A stretch of 64,000 bases of DNA, from positions 1-64,000 of the forward strand of contig NZ_DAXETW010000081.1 of NCBI RefSeq assembly GCF_051155795.1. Reading direction: 5' to 3'. The DNA is from Longibacter sp051155795. GTDB lineage: Bacteria; Bacteroidota; Rhodothermia; Rhodothermales; Salinibacteraceae. A model generated the notes under the pieces. The model was not told the DNA's origin, did no database searches, and saw only the letters and a program-made list of their open reading frames with translations. This document shows, piece after piece, positions 35,806 to 43,734 of the stretch. Positions within the stretch are counted from its first letter, which is position 1. Every line of letters starts with the position of its first letter. Both the position numbers and the translations under genes were made by a program.

Positions 35806-37890
35806 TCAGTTTCCGCGGGCGCCGTGGCGGTCGAACCACTCGAGAATGTGGGCGATTTTCGCCATCAGGTGACTGGGCCGCGCCGCGATTCCGTGAGAGG
35901 CGCCCGGGATGCGGACCATGACGGTCTCGACCTGTTCCAGCTGCAGCGCCTGGTAATACTGCTCGGTCTCGGACATCGGCGTCCGATAATCCTTCTCCCC
36001 GGTCAGCAGCATCGTCGGTGTCGTCACGTTGCCGACGAGGGAAATCGGCGAGTGCTCCATGTACTCGTCGAGGTGCTCCCACGGCGGACCGGAGAACCAG
36101 TACCGGGTAAAGAACGGGTACATGTCGCTCGTCAGCACAAAGCTGTACCAGTTGATCACCGGCTTGGCCACCACGGCGGCTCGGAACCGGTCGGTTTGCC
36201 CGATAATCCACGCCGTCAGCACGCCCCCGCCGCTCCCGCCCGTCACGTAGAGCCGATCGGTGTCGATCCCACCGCGATCGACAACGGCGTCGACGCCCGC
36301 CATCAGGTCGTCGTAGTCGGGTCCCGGGTAGTTCCTGTGGATGGCGTTGCCGAAGGCTTCCCCGTAGCTGGTGCTGCCGCGCGGATTGGTGTACAACACG
36401 ACGTAGCCGGCGGCGGCATAGAGCTGCATCTCCGCACTGAATCGTGGTCCGTAGTTGGCATAGGGCCCGCCATGAATCTCCAGCAGCAGCGGGTACTCCC
36501 GCGACGCGTCAAAGTCCGGCGGCCGGACGATCCATCCTTCGATCTCCGTGCCGTCGGCGGTTGTGTACGTGATCTCCTCGACCGCTCCCCATCGAACGCG
36601 GCTCGACAGGTCCTGCGTGAGCTGCGTCAGGCGCCGAACGCCCCGCCCCTGTGTCACTGCCACGTCGGACGGGTGATGCGGCCCGACGTGGGTGAACGCG
36701 ATGCGCCCGTTGGCCGCGACCGAAAACGACCCGCTCGCGTAGGGCCGGCCAAGTGTGGTCCCACCGACGTTCGAGGTAATCTCCCGGATATTTCCGTCTT
36801 CGGAAACGGCACCGATCCGCGTTGTGCCCTCATCGTCGTACTGTACGTAAATCGTTTCTCCGTCCGCGCTCCACGTCGGGTTTTGAACGTCCCGATCGAA
36901 TTCACCGGTCAACACCTCCTTTTCCCCACTTTCGAGGTCGTACACGTGCAGGCGCGTGATCTGATACCCCTGGTACGCGTCATCGAAGCCGGTGTAGGCG
37001 ATCCGGGAGCCGTCGGGGGAGACTGCCGGGTTCTCATCCGGACCTTTACGGCGGGTCAGCGCCGTGATGTCCCCGGTCTGCAGGTCGACCCGGTGCAACT
37101 CGGTATCTAACGGATCGTAGGGTGCATCCTCTGATCGGTCGGCCGAGAGGATCAGCGCCGAGCCGTCGGGCATCCAGTCGATGGCGCCGCCGTGATCGTA
37201 CGGCCCCGACGTGACCTGCCGCGGCGTGCCGCCTTCATCGGGCACGATGAATACCTGGCGGTACCCGTCCTTCATGTAGCCCGCACCGTCCGATCGGTAC
37301 AGCACGTCATCGATCACCCGGGCGCCGGGGGCCCAGTCCGCGCCTTCCGGCGGCGCCGGCATGCGGGCAAAGGGGCGAGACGGCTCTTCTTTCATCATCG
37401 AAAATGCGAGGTGTGACCCGTCGGGCGACCAGACCAGGCGGCCCGGGGACGCGTCCAGCTGCGTGATGCGCGCCGTCTCGCCGGACGCCATCCATCGAAC
37501 GTAGATCTCGCTTCCCTCCTCCTCGGTCGACGACACGTACGCAATCCGGTCCCCGGAGGGCGACCATCGAGGCGATGAAGCATCGATCCCGGGATCCGTC
37601 ACCGGCCGATGTCCGCGGCCGTCCGCATTCACCAGCCAGAGCTGTGACTCCCGTCGGTCGGTCATGCGGTTCATCGAGGTGCGAACATACACCACGGATT
37701 CGCCGCTGGGATGAATCTGGGGGTCGGCGGCATATTCCAGCGCAAAGACGTCGGTAAGCTCAAAATGGAGCGAGTCGGTCGCGTACTGCGCATGCGCCGT
37801 GCGGGGTGAAAGACCCGGACCGGCGAGGAGCAACGCGCCAACGAGCACTCCGGTGAGAAGGGGAAAGACCGTGCAGATGCGTTCACGCAT
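35806..37890 (-). CDS. S9 family serine peptidase (acylaminoacyl/dipeptidyl peptidase type), secreted
   Basis: 694 aa: signal peptide (MRERICTVFPLL to AHAQ), N-terminal beta-propeller made of WSPDGSHLAF / VSPDGSRIAY-type repeats (about 40-400), then the alpha/beta-hydrolase domain. Oxyanion region EIHGGPYANYGP, nucleophile in VTGGSGGGVLTAW (about residue 552), Asp in LLTGEKDYRTPM and His in IPGASHGIAARP. Removes peptides in the periplasm. The Met at 37890 starts the signal; 13 upstream codons are ignored. Third large secreted peptidase in the window. Confidence 0.92.
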   Translation of the reverse strand: MRERICTVFPLLTGVLVGALLLAGPGLSPRTAHAQYATDSLHFELTDVFALEYAADPQIHPSGESVVYVRTSMNRMTDRRESQLWLVNADGRGHRPVTDPGIDASSPRWSPSGDRIAYVSSTEEEGSEIYVRWMASGETARITQLDASPGRLVWSPDGSHLAFSMMKEEPSRPFARMPAPPEGADWAPGARVIDDVLYRSDGAGYMKDGYRQVFIVPDEGGTPRQVTSGPYDHGGAIDWMPDGSALILSADRSEDAPYDPLDTELHRVDLQTGDITALTRRKGPDENPAVSPDGSRIAYTGFDDAYQGYQITRLHVYDLESGEKEVLTGEFDRDVQNPTWSADGETIYVQYDDEGTTRIGAVSEDGNIREITSNVGGTTLGRPYASGSFSVAANGRIAFTHVGPHHPSDVAVTQGRGVRRLTQLTQDLSSRVRWGAVEEITYTTADGTEIEGWIVRPPDFDASREYPLLLEIHGGPYANYGPRFSAEMQLYAAAGYVVLYTNPRGSTSYGEAFGNAIHRNYPGPDYDDLMAGVDAVVDRGGIDTDRLYVTGGSGGGVLTAWIIGQTDRFRAAVVAKPVINWYSFVLTSDMYPFFTRYWFSGPPWEHLDEYMEHSPISLVGNVTTPTMLLTGEKDYRTPMSETEQYYQALQLEQVETVMVRIPGASHGIAARPSHLMAKIAHILEWFDRHGARGN

Positions 37891-38069
37891 GGAGGTAGAC
37901 TCTGGGGAAACGATCGACATCGCGACCAAACTACGAAGACAGAACCGTAGTCGCGAAAGACCTCGTCAAGATCGGTGACCGGTGTGACTCTTTCCGCTTG
38001 GAGGGCGGCTTCGCTGGTACGAAGACAGAATATTCGCCCTCTTCCCCTCACGCATTCCTACCTTTCCCC

Positions 38070-38714
38070 ATGGACAACCAAATGATCCAACGTTCCCGGA
38101 CGGCGCTGATAGCGCTTCTGCTCGGTCTCTCCGTCGCGCTCCTCCCGACGAGCACCGCACTGGCGCAGGAAAACGCGGAGATTAAGTCTAATACGGAGCG
38201 CCTCTTCCTCCAGGTATCCCTCGACGGGCAGTCGCTTGACTACCGCGAAGAAGCGTTTTCGGACACAGACACCGGGGGCGGGCTATCGATCCGTGCAGGC
38301 TGGGGCGTATCGGAGCTCGTAACGATCTACGCTGGATTCATGGGTGCGACGATCGACGGTGAAACCAATGGCATCACGGGCGACGAGTACAGCTGGTCGG
38401 GCGGTGAGCTCGGCGTTCGTCTCAATTTTCGGTCCGGCCAGTCGCTCGTTCCCTATGCTGACGTCGCACTTCGGGGTGTGGCTGCCACGGAAGATGACCT
38501 CAACCTTGAGTTTCGTGGCGGCGGCTTCACCCTTGGCGGCGGGGTTTCCTATTTCGTGACGCCGGCTATAGCACTCGATGCCGGCCTCCGCTTCGGCGGC
38601 GGCAACTTCAACGAGGTGCAGGTCGGCAACATCTCCGCCGGGCTGGACGAAGACGACTTCGGCTACGGGGAGGGTCGTCTCTCTTTCGGCCTCACGTTCT
38701 ACCCGCTCCGCTGA
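38070..38714 (+). CDS. Outer-membrane beta-barrel protein
   Basis: 214 aa: signal peptide (MDNQMIQRSRTALIALLLGL to ALAQ), then Gly-rich alternating strands (GGLSIRAGWGVSELVTIYAGF, GGELGVRLNFRSG, GGGFTLGGGVSYFV) ending LSFGLTFYPLR. Fits the OmpA-like 8-stranded porin-family fold (beta-barrel domain protein); ligand unknown. It is divergent from the S9 peptidase and is followed by its own hairpin. Confidence 0.75.
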   Translation: MDNQMIQRSRTALIALLLGLSVALLPTSTALAQENAEIKSNTERLFLQVSLDGQSLDYREEAFSDTDTGGGLSIRAGWGVSELVTIYAGFMGATIDGETNGITGDEYSWSGGELGVRLNFRSGQSLVPYADVALRGVAATEDDLNLEFRGGGFTLGGGVSYFVTPAIALDAGLRFGGGNFNEVQVGNISAGLDEDDFGYGEGRLSFGLTFYPLR

Positions 38715-38755
38715 TTGAGCACGGTTGACGCAATGACTCGGCCCCCCACGCCGAC

Positions 38756-38790
38756 CGCCCCGCTCTGCAACCTGCAGGACGGGGCGTTTT
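38756..38790 (+). terminator. Rho-independent terminator after the barrel gene
   Basis: CGCCCCG (38756-38762) pairs with CGGGGCG (38780-38786), with an inner TGCA/TGCA pairing, followed by TTTT. Confidence 0.8.
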
Positions 38791-38821
38791 CTGTTGTCAT
38801 CCTCCGTAGAACATGGCGGTC

Positions 38822-39604
38822 CTACGCCTTTCCGAGACGCTCGAGCATCGATTTAACCGCATCGTCGTGCTCATCCGTATGCTGCACCGTAGCCTGGAGC
38901 GCAGCCGTCAACTGCAGCGCCGTTTCCAGATCATTGTCAACGCTTCGATACAGGCAGGCCTTCGCCGCCTGAACGGCTTTCGGCGGGAGCTCGGCGATCT
39001 GGTGGGCACGCTCAAGGGCTGTGTCCACGACCTGGTCCGCCGGTGTCACGGACGTCACCAGGTCCATGGCGAGCGCCTCGTGGGCGTCGATGATCCGGGC
39101 GGTAAGCACCAGGTCCAGTGCCTTCGCAAAGCCGACGACCCGCGTCAGTAGGTACGCGCCACCGTCGCCGGGGACCAGCCCCACGCGTGCGAACGTCGAA
39201 CCGAAGCGAGCCTCCTCACTGGCAATACGCAGGTCGGCCATGAGCGCAAGGTCCAGTCCGGCTCCGATCGCCGCGCCATTGATCGCTGCCACGACCGGCT
39301 TCTCGAATTGATCGAATCTGCGGGGGAGCTGCTGGAGGCCCCGACGATACTGTTTCCGCAGCTCGGCCGGATCGCCTTCGAACATCCCGGTGCGATCGCG
39401 CATCGCCTTCAGGTCCCCACCGGCACTAAACACCGTCCCTGCACCGGTGACAATAACGCTCCGCACGGCGTCGTCGGCGTCGGCACGATCGATCGCGCTG
39501 AGCAACTCGTCGACCATCGCGTCGGAGTACGCGTTACGCGCCTCCGGGCGGTTCAGCATGATCGTGGCGACCGGGCCGGTCGATTCGTACAGGACGTCAG
39601 GCAT
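38822..39604 (-). CDS. Enoyl-CoA hydratase/isomerase (crotonase) family
   Basis: 260 aa crotonase fold: ATIMLNRPEARNAYSDAM, oxyanion-hole FSAGGDLKAM and AAINGAAIGAGLDLALMADLRIA. The two glutamates of true enoyl-CoA hydratase are not conserved: the first position is Asp (GAGLD) and the second lies in STFARVGLVPG without Glu, so an isomerase or related activity is as likely. Start is Met 39604 (MPDVLYES). The open frame continues 61 codons upstream only because it reads through an octamer array, giving a repetitive PQRxNAxT sequence that is not protein homology. Confidence 0.85.
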   Translation of the reverse strand: MPDVLYESTGPVATIMLNRPEARNAYSDAMVDELLSAIDRADADDAVRSVIVTGAGTVFSAGGDLKAMRDRTGMFEGDPAELRKQYRRGLQQLPRRFDQFEKPVVAAINGAAIGAGLDLALMADLRIASEEARFGSTFARVGLVPGDGGAYLLTRVVGFAKALDLVLTARIIDAHEALAMDLVTSVTPADQVVDTALERAHQIAELPPKAVQAAKACLYRSVDNDLETALQLTAALQATVQHTDEHDDAVKSMLERLGKA

Positions 39605-39632
39605 TTCGGGTTGAGAATCCGGGATATGGCGG

Positions 39633-39725
39633 TTGTGCGTCGGTGCGTTCTTTCGTTGAGGCGTTGGGGCGTTGATGCGTTGGGGCGTTGATGCGTTGGG
39701 GCGTTGAGGCGTTGGGCGATTGAGG
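39633..39725. repeat. Long octamer tandem array (GGCGTTGA/TGCGTTGG units)
   Basis: About ten 8-nt units of GCGTTGAG/GCGTTGGG/GCGTTGAT, with very regular period, directly upstream of the crotonase start. On the minus strand the core is CAACGC, the same AACG core as at 24991. Confidence 0.9.
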
Positions 39726-39804
39726 GGGAATGCCATCGTATACGCGGGCGAGGATAGCTCCTCATGCCGCTGAGGCGCTTTCAACATGCACGCAATCCGT
39801 CGAG

Positions 39805-40137
39805 CTACGGGAGTTCGATCTGCGGGTCGTCCGGGTCCGGGCGATAGAGTGTGACCGTCCAGCCCATGGTGTGGACAACCTGCACGTTATCCATGCGGTC
39901 GGCGATGGCGTGGGCCATATCGCGGGGCTGCTCGTTGGCGTTGTCCAGAATGCGAATTTTGACGAGCTCGCGCGTGTTGAAGGCTTCCTGGATCGACGTC
40001 AGGACAGGATCCGACAGGCCGTCTTTGCCAATGTGAACAACCGTCGGGTTGTCATGGGCCAGCGACCGTAGATGAGCACGCTGCTTGGAGGTGAGACGGG
40101 AGGTCTCCTGCGACGAGGAATCGGGGGCTTCGGGCAT
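39805..40137 (-). CDS. yhbY: CRM-domain (YhbY-like) RNA-binding protein
   Basis: 110 aa; one CRS1/YhbY domain: LTSKQRAHLRSLAHD, VVHIGKDGLSDPVLTSIQEAFNTRELVKIRIL, and the C-terminal VVHTMGWTVTLYRP (GxxxxLYR motif). YhbY associates with pre-50S ribosomal subunits. It lies downstream of the Rof-like gene in the same direction, separated by a heptamer array. Confidence 0.9.
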   Translation of the reverse strand: MPEAPDSSSQETSRLTSKQRAHLRSLAHDNPTVVHIGKDGLSDPVLTSIQEAFNTRELVKIRILDNANEQPRDMAHAIADRMDNVQVVHTMGWTVTLYRPDPDDPQIELP

Positions 40138-40146
40138 CGGGATATG

Positions 40147-40180
40147 GGTTCAACGTTCAGGGTTCAGAGTTCAGCGTTCG
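40147..40180. repeat. Heptamer array (GTTCAGG/GTTCAGA units)
   Basis: Five 7-nt units (GGTTCAA, CGTTCAG, GGTTCAG, AGTTCAG, CGTTCGA) lie between the Rof-like gene and yhbY, reading TGAAC on the strand of both genes. Confidence 0.82.
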
Positions 40181-40223
40181 AGGGCCATAGGGCCTCATTG
40201 ACGTCGACGCAGGCAGAGTCACG

Positions 40224-40469
40224 TTAGGAGCAGGCGCCGGGGCGGTCGACGTGGTCGACGCGGGCGATGCGGTCGAGGCGGACCCGGCGCGTGCCATTGA
40301 GCTCGGCGTACTCTTCGTCTCCATCCGAGTAGATGTCCGTGATGACGGCCGTGAACTCTTCGGTTGACTCTCCGTCCTTGAGCAAGAGGGTGCACGTCTG
40401 ACCGCGCATCATTCGGATCCCGAGTTCATCGTAGAAACCGCAGGCGATCGGACGGTATTCGTCGGACAT
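40224..40469 (-). CDS. Rof-like Rho-binding antiterminator family protein
   Basis: 81 aa small protein with the Rof/YaeO pattern: YRPIACGFYDELGIRMMRGQTCTLLLKDGE, then AVITDIYSDGDEEYAELNGTRRVRLDRIARVDHVD. The family has an Sm-like fold; in E. coli it binds transcription termination factor Rho and inhibits it. The assignment rests on the start and on the basic RVRLDRI segment. Met 40469 is chosen; the 77 codons further upstream are low-complexity and cross the ilvE terminator. Together with yhbY it makes a small RNA-related pair. Confidence 0.65.
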   Translation of the reverse strand: MSDEYRPIACGFYDELGIRMMRGQTCTLLLKDGESTEEFTAVITDIYSDGDEEYAELNGTRRVRLDRIARVDHVDRPGACS

Positions 40470-40607
40470 GACGGTTGGCTGTTTGGTTTTACACAGATAC
40501 GCAATGCGATCGGCAAGCGGTCTCCCGGCGCCAACGGTAGCCAGAACGTTCACTGCGGTGCTAACGGTGGGCGTCGAACATTGATCGAGGGCGGTGCTAC
40601 CCGCCTG

Positions 40608-40648
40608 GCAAACGAAACGCCCTCCACCGTGCGATCTGGGGAGGGCGT
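40608..40648 (-). terminator. Terminator after ilvE
   Basis: On the minus strand ACGCCCTCC and GGAGGGCGT (40640-40648 with 40617-40625) form a 9-bp stem followed by TTCGTTTG. It lies 55 nt beyond the ilvE stop. Confidence 0.7.
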
Positions 40649-40702
40649 GTCCGTATACGTCGGAGGTCGCCGGGAGGCCAGCGACGGGCGGATGAGACAT
40701 CG

Positions 40703-41656
40703 CTACGCCGTAGCGGTAGCTTCTTCGGGCTCTTCGACGTCGACGAACGTAAGCCAGTCGTGCGGGTCGTTGCCGCCGTGGACGATATCGAAGAACGCGG
40801 ACTGCAGGTCTTCCGTGATCTCACCGCGATTACCGTTGCCGACCGTATAGTGGTCGACCGAGCGGATGGGCGTGACCTCGGCGGCTGTCCCCGTGAAGAA
40901 GAGCTCGTCAGCAATGTAGAGCGCTTCGCGCGGGACGACTTTCTCCTCGATGCTGTAACCTTTCTCGCGAGCGAGCGTGATGATCGCATCGCGTGTGATG
41001 CCCGGCAGAATGGACAGACCCACGGGGGCGGTGTAAATTTTCCCGTCCCGAACGATGAACAGGTTTTCGCCGCTTCCTTCCGCGAGGTAGCCGTTCGTGC
41101 TGAGCATGATCCCTTCCGTCATGCCGTTCTTCACGGCGTTCATCTTGACGAGGGATGCGTTCAGGTAGTTGCCGCCCGCTTTCGCCATTGCCGGTAGGGT
41201 GTTCGGCGCCAGTCGGTTCCAGTTTGCAACCTCTACGTCGACGCCCTGCTCGAGTGCCTCTTCCCCGAGGTACGTGCCCCATTCCCAGACTGCGACAAAC
41301 GTTTCAACGCTGTTCTTGAGCGGATTCACGCCCATCGGTCCCATGCCGCGGAACGTTACCGGCCGGATGTAGCAGGACTCCATGCCGCTTCGCTCGACGG
41401 TATCAACGACCGCGTCGCACAGTTCATCCACCGAGTACGGGATTTCCATCCGGTGGACCTTGGCCGAGTCGACCAGGCGTTTCATGTGCTCCTCCAGACG
41501 GAAAATGGCCGATCCTTCGTCCGTATTGTAGCAGCGAATGCCTTCGAATACGGACGAACCGTAGTGCACGACGTGGGAAAGGACGTGGATGTTCGCCTCC
41601 TCATAGGGGACGAACTCACCGTTGAACCAGATGTCGGGCTTCTTCATGGGGCTCAT
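40703..41656 (-). CDS. ilvE: Branched-chain amino acid aminotransferase
   Basis: 317-aa fold-type IV PLP aminotransferase. HVLSHVVHYGSSVFEGIRCY at the N terminus, YIRPVTFRGMG, the PLP lysine in AKAGGNYLN (about residue 157), EGSGENLFIVRDGKIYTAP, and ELFFTGTAAEVTPIRSVD. Transfers amino groups in the last step of Val/Leu/Ile synthesis. Start ATG 41656 or the second Met three codons on. A hairpin lies 31 nt upstream in its leader. Confidence 0.94.
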   Translation of the reverse strand: MSPMKKPDIWFNGEFVPYEEANIHVLSHVVHYGSSVFEGIRCYNTDEGSAIFRLEEHMKRLVDSAKVHRMEIPYSVDELCDAVVDTVERSGMESCYIRPVTFRGMGPMGVNPLKNSVETFVAVWEWGTYLGEEALEQGVDVEVANWNRLAPNTLPAMAKAGGNYLNASLVKMNAVKNGMTEGIMLSTNGYLAEGSGENLFIVRDGKIYTAPVGLSILPGITRDAIITLAREKGYSIEEKVVPREALYIADELFFTGTAAEVTPIRSVDHYTVGNGNRGEITEDLQSAFFDIVHGGNDPHDWLTFVDVEEPEEATATA

Positions 41657-41686
41657 TCTTGACGACGTTACGGGGCGAAAAGGGAC

Positions 41687-41718
41687 ATCTGGAGGGTCGA
41701 CCGAACGGCTCCAGATGC
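41687..41718 (-). promoter_or_regulatory. Leader hairpin upstream of ilvE
   Basis: Perfect 9-bp inverted repeat CATCTGGAG/CTCCAGATG with a 14-nt loop, followed on the minus strand by TCCCTTTTCG and then the ilvE start 31 nt further. It may be an attenuator-like leader structure or a terminator of the upstream GT2 gene. No T-box or leader-peptide features were recognised. Confidence 0.45.
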
Positions 41719-41865
41719 CGGCTGATTGCGTGTCGCAATCATAACCATAGAAGATACGGGACCCCTACCGAAAGGTTCGTCGACGCAGACCGTCTTGGAA
41801 CCGCTTTCAAACACACGTCGTCGGCCTAACGGAGACGGTTCGACCAAAACTTCGACAAGTCGCGC

Positions 41866-42639
41866 TCACCCAACCGCCGATTCGCGCGTGGACCGGTGCC
41901 TCGTCGCGGCCGTGGAAGCGCCTGGGACGTTTCGACCGCGACGCAGGGCAAATCGAGCGATGGTCCAGAGGATCTTGGCTGACGCCTTCATCGTCCCGGA
42001 CAGCGTACCCGTGATTTTGGAGACGCCGACTCGTTTGCGGTACGAAACCGGAACTTCACGGATGCGGAGACCGGCCTCGGCGGCTTTGATCTGCATCTCG
42101 ATCGTCCACCCGAACGTCTGATCTTGCATATCCAGCGCCAGAAGGTCCTGAAAGCGAATCGCGCGGAACGGGCCAAGGTCGGTGTAGCCTACGCCCCAGA
42201 TCCATCGCATCAGTGCGCAGGCGAGGCGATTTCCGATTCGGGCCTGGGGACGCATCGCTCCCGGTTCGGCATCGCCGCGGATGCGGGACCCGACGACGAA
42301 GTCCGCTTCATCGTCCAGGATGGGTCCGAGGAGCCGCGTCATCTCGTCCGGATGATCGCTGTAATCCCCGTCGAGAAAGACAATCACGTCCGGTTGCTTG
42401 CCCCGGGCGTACTCGATACCGCGAAGGCAGGCGTAGCCGTATCCCTGGTTCGGCTCGCGCACGACCGTTGCCCCGGCAGCACGCGCATTGTCCGCCGTTT
42501 CGTCGGTCGACGCGTTGTTGACGACAACGATCTCATCTACCATGTCCGGCACATCGTTGATGACCCGACGAATCGCCCGCGCCTCGTTAAAGGCCGGGAT
42601 GATGACGAGGATGGATGTGTGGGAGGGGGTGAGGTTCAA
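41866..42639 (-). CDS. Family 2 glycosyltransferase (dolichyl-phosphate-mannose-synthase-like)
   Basis: 257-aa GT-A fold: ILVIIPAFNEARAIRRVI, VVVNNASTDETAD, VVREPNQGYGYACLRGIEYA, the DxD-like VFLDGDYSDHPDE, and FGWTIEMQIKAAEAGL. No membrane segments are seen, so it is probably a peripheral enzyme transferring a sugar to a polyprenyl phosphate. The start is TTG at 42639: no ATG or GTG exists upstream before an in-frame stop at about 42670, and that region is a heptamer array. The start codon (TTGAACC) is itself a repeat unit. Confidence 0.85.
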   Translation of the reverse strand: MNLTPSHTSILVIIPAFNEARAIRRVINDVPDMVDEIVVVNNASTDETADNARAAGATVVREPNQGYGYACLRGIEYARGKQPDVIVFLDGDYSDHPDEMTRLLGPILDDEADFVVGSRIRGDAEPGAMRPQARIGNRLACALMRWIWGVGYTDLGPFRAIRFQDLLALDMQDQTFGWTIEMQIKAAEAGLRIREVPVSYRKRVGVSKITGTLSGTMKASAKILWTIARFALRRGRNVPGASTAATRHRSTRESAVG

Positions 42640-42740
42640 CGTCCGGGATATTGGTTCAATGTTCAGCGTTCAAGGTTCTGGATTCCGTGTGCTGCGTTCC
42701 GCGTTCTGGGTGCCGGGCTCTGGGTGCCGGGTTGCGGAAG
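42630..42740. repeat. Long heptamer array (GGTTCAA to GGTGCCG units)
   Basis: About thirteen 7-nt units, from GGTTCAA, TGTTCAG, CGTTCAA near the gene to CGTTCTG, GGTGCCG, GGCTCTG farther away. The sequence drifts steadily along the array while the period of seven is kept. It covers the start codon of the glycosyltransferase gene. Confidence 0.85.
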
Positions 42741-42765
42741 TGCACAACCGTTCATAGGGACCTTC

Positions 42766-42832
42766 TCGCTTCACCCTTTCCCCCCTTCACCCTTTCCCAT
42801 GTTCACCCCCTTCACCCCTTCCTCCTTCCTCG
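42766..42832. repeat. Pyrimidine octamer array (CTTCACCC/TTTCCCCC)
   Basis: About eight units such as CTTCACCC, TTTCCCCC, GTTCACCC. The array contains the stop codon and the last codons of the acetyltransferase gene, encoding its Gly/Glu-rich tail. Confidence 0.8.
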
Positions 42833-43317
42833 GCGAGGCGTTGGATGGCGTTGCCGGTGAGGCGCATGGTTGTCCACTCGTCCAGCGGTTCGGCTCCGAT
42901 TTGTCGGTAGAAGTCGATGGCGGGGGTATTCCAGTCGAGCACGGCCCAGTCGACCCGCTCACATCCGCGGGCCGCGGCGACCCGCGCGACTCGGCGCAGG
43001 AGCCGGAAACCGACGCCCTTCCCCCGAAATGTCGGTCGAACGAACAGATCTTCGAGATAGATGCCGAAGCGAGTGAGAAAGGTCGAGTAGTTCGCAAAAA
43101 ACAGCGCAAACCCGACCGGTTCGGACTCCGTCTCGACGGTCTCAGCGATCAGCGCCTCACACCGCGGCTGTGCGTCTTCATCCAGTTGAGACCGAAGGCG
43201 GCTCGCGTCCGGACGGGCCTCGTCCAACAGGTTCTCGTACGCAGCCAGCTGCCGAATCAGCGTCACAAGCACGTCGGCATCATCCGGCGTAGCCTTGCGA
43301 ATCCGAACTGTCGGCAT
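42787..43317 (-). CDS. GNAT family N-acetyltransferase
   Basis: 176 aa. Fold starts VRIRKATPDDADVLVTLI; acetyl-CoA motif A is LEDLFVRPTFRGKGVGFRLLRRVARVAAARGC (R/Q-x-x-G-x-G/A as RGKGVG), then VDWAVLDWNTPAIDFYRQIGAEPLDEWTTMRL. This resembles the diamine/thialysine N-acetyltransferase branch. The last residues (EEGGRGEGGEHGKG) are encoded by the octamer array, so the C terminus appears to have been created or replaced by repeat sequence. Confidence 0.87.
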   Translation of the reverse strand: MPTVRIRKATPDDADVLVTLIRQLAAYENLLDEARPDASRLRSQLDEDAQPRCEALIAETVETESEPVGFALFFANYSTFLTRFGIYLEDLFVRPTFRGKGVGFRLLRRVARVAAARGCERVDWAVLDWNTPAIDFYRQIGAEPLDEWTTMRLTGNAIQRLAEEGGRGEGGEHGKG

Positions 43318-43341
43318 TACTGCGTGCGCTTGATGACTGGG

Positions 43342-43424
43342 ACGTTACAGCGTCTGTGCGTTGAGGCGTTGGATCGTTGGAAGGTTGAGTTGAGAATTGG
43401 GAATTGCGGATTTGGGACTTTGGA
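43342..43424. repeat. Mixed degenerate array (GCGTTGAG and GAATTGGG units)
   Basis: Octamer-like units (GCGTTGAG, GCGTTGGA, TCGTTGGA, AGGTTGAG) pass into GAATTGGGAATTGCGGATTTGGG-like units. They occupy the first part of the 417-nt gap between the MoxR-like gene and the acetyltransferase. The remaining part, 43425-43690, shows no supported gene. Confidence 0.65.
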
Positions 43425-43690
43425 TGTCCCTGTTCCCGCCCGGACCAACGCATCATCCCCGATATCCAGATCTGCCCCCTTACCGTTTCACACCTTCATA
43501 ACCTGTTTGGCGGATGTATTTCAAAGAAGTACGTTCGGCCTTCGATGCGTACTCATAGGCGTGACGGTTACCCTATTTCACCGACACGGTCGTCACGGTG
43601 CGCAACATCAAGCCCCGTGTTGAAAGCGTCGCGAGGACCGACCGTCGGGAGGTCCGTACCTTTGGAGTGCCGAAGGCTATCCGCCAAACA

Positions 43691-43728
43691 CGTTTTCACC
43701 CTTTCACACCTTCACCCCTTCCCCCCTC
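43691..43728. repeat. Pyrimidine octamer array (TTTCACCC/CTTCACCC)
   Basis: Four to five units (TTTCACCC, TTTCACAC, CTTCACCC, CTTCCCCC) lie directly after the stop of the MoxR-like gene. Same type as the array at 42766. Confidence 0.75.
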
Positions 43729-43734
43729 TCCGCG

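Noticed and set aside
39605..39787. 61-residue N-terminal extension of the crotonase with PQRxNAxT repeats
   Set aside because: It is the translation of the octamer array (8-nt units give 8-residue periodicity). The family start is the Met at 39604.
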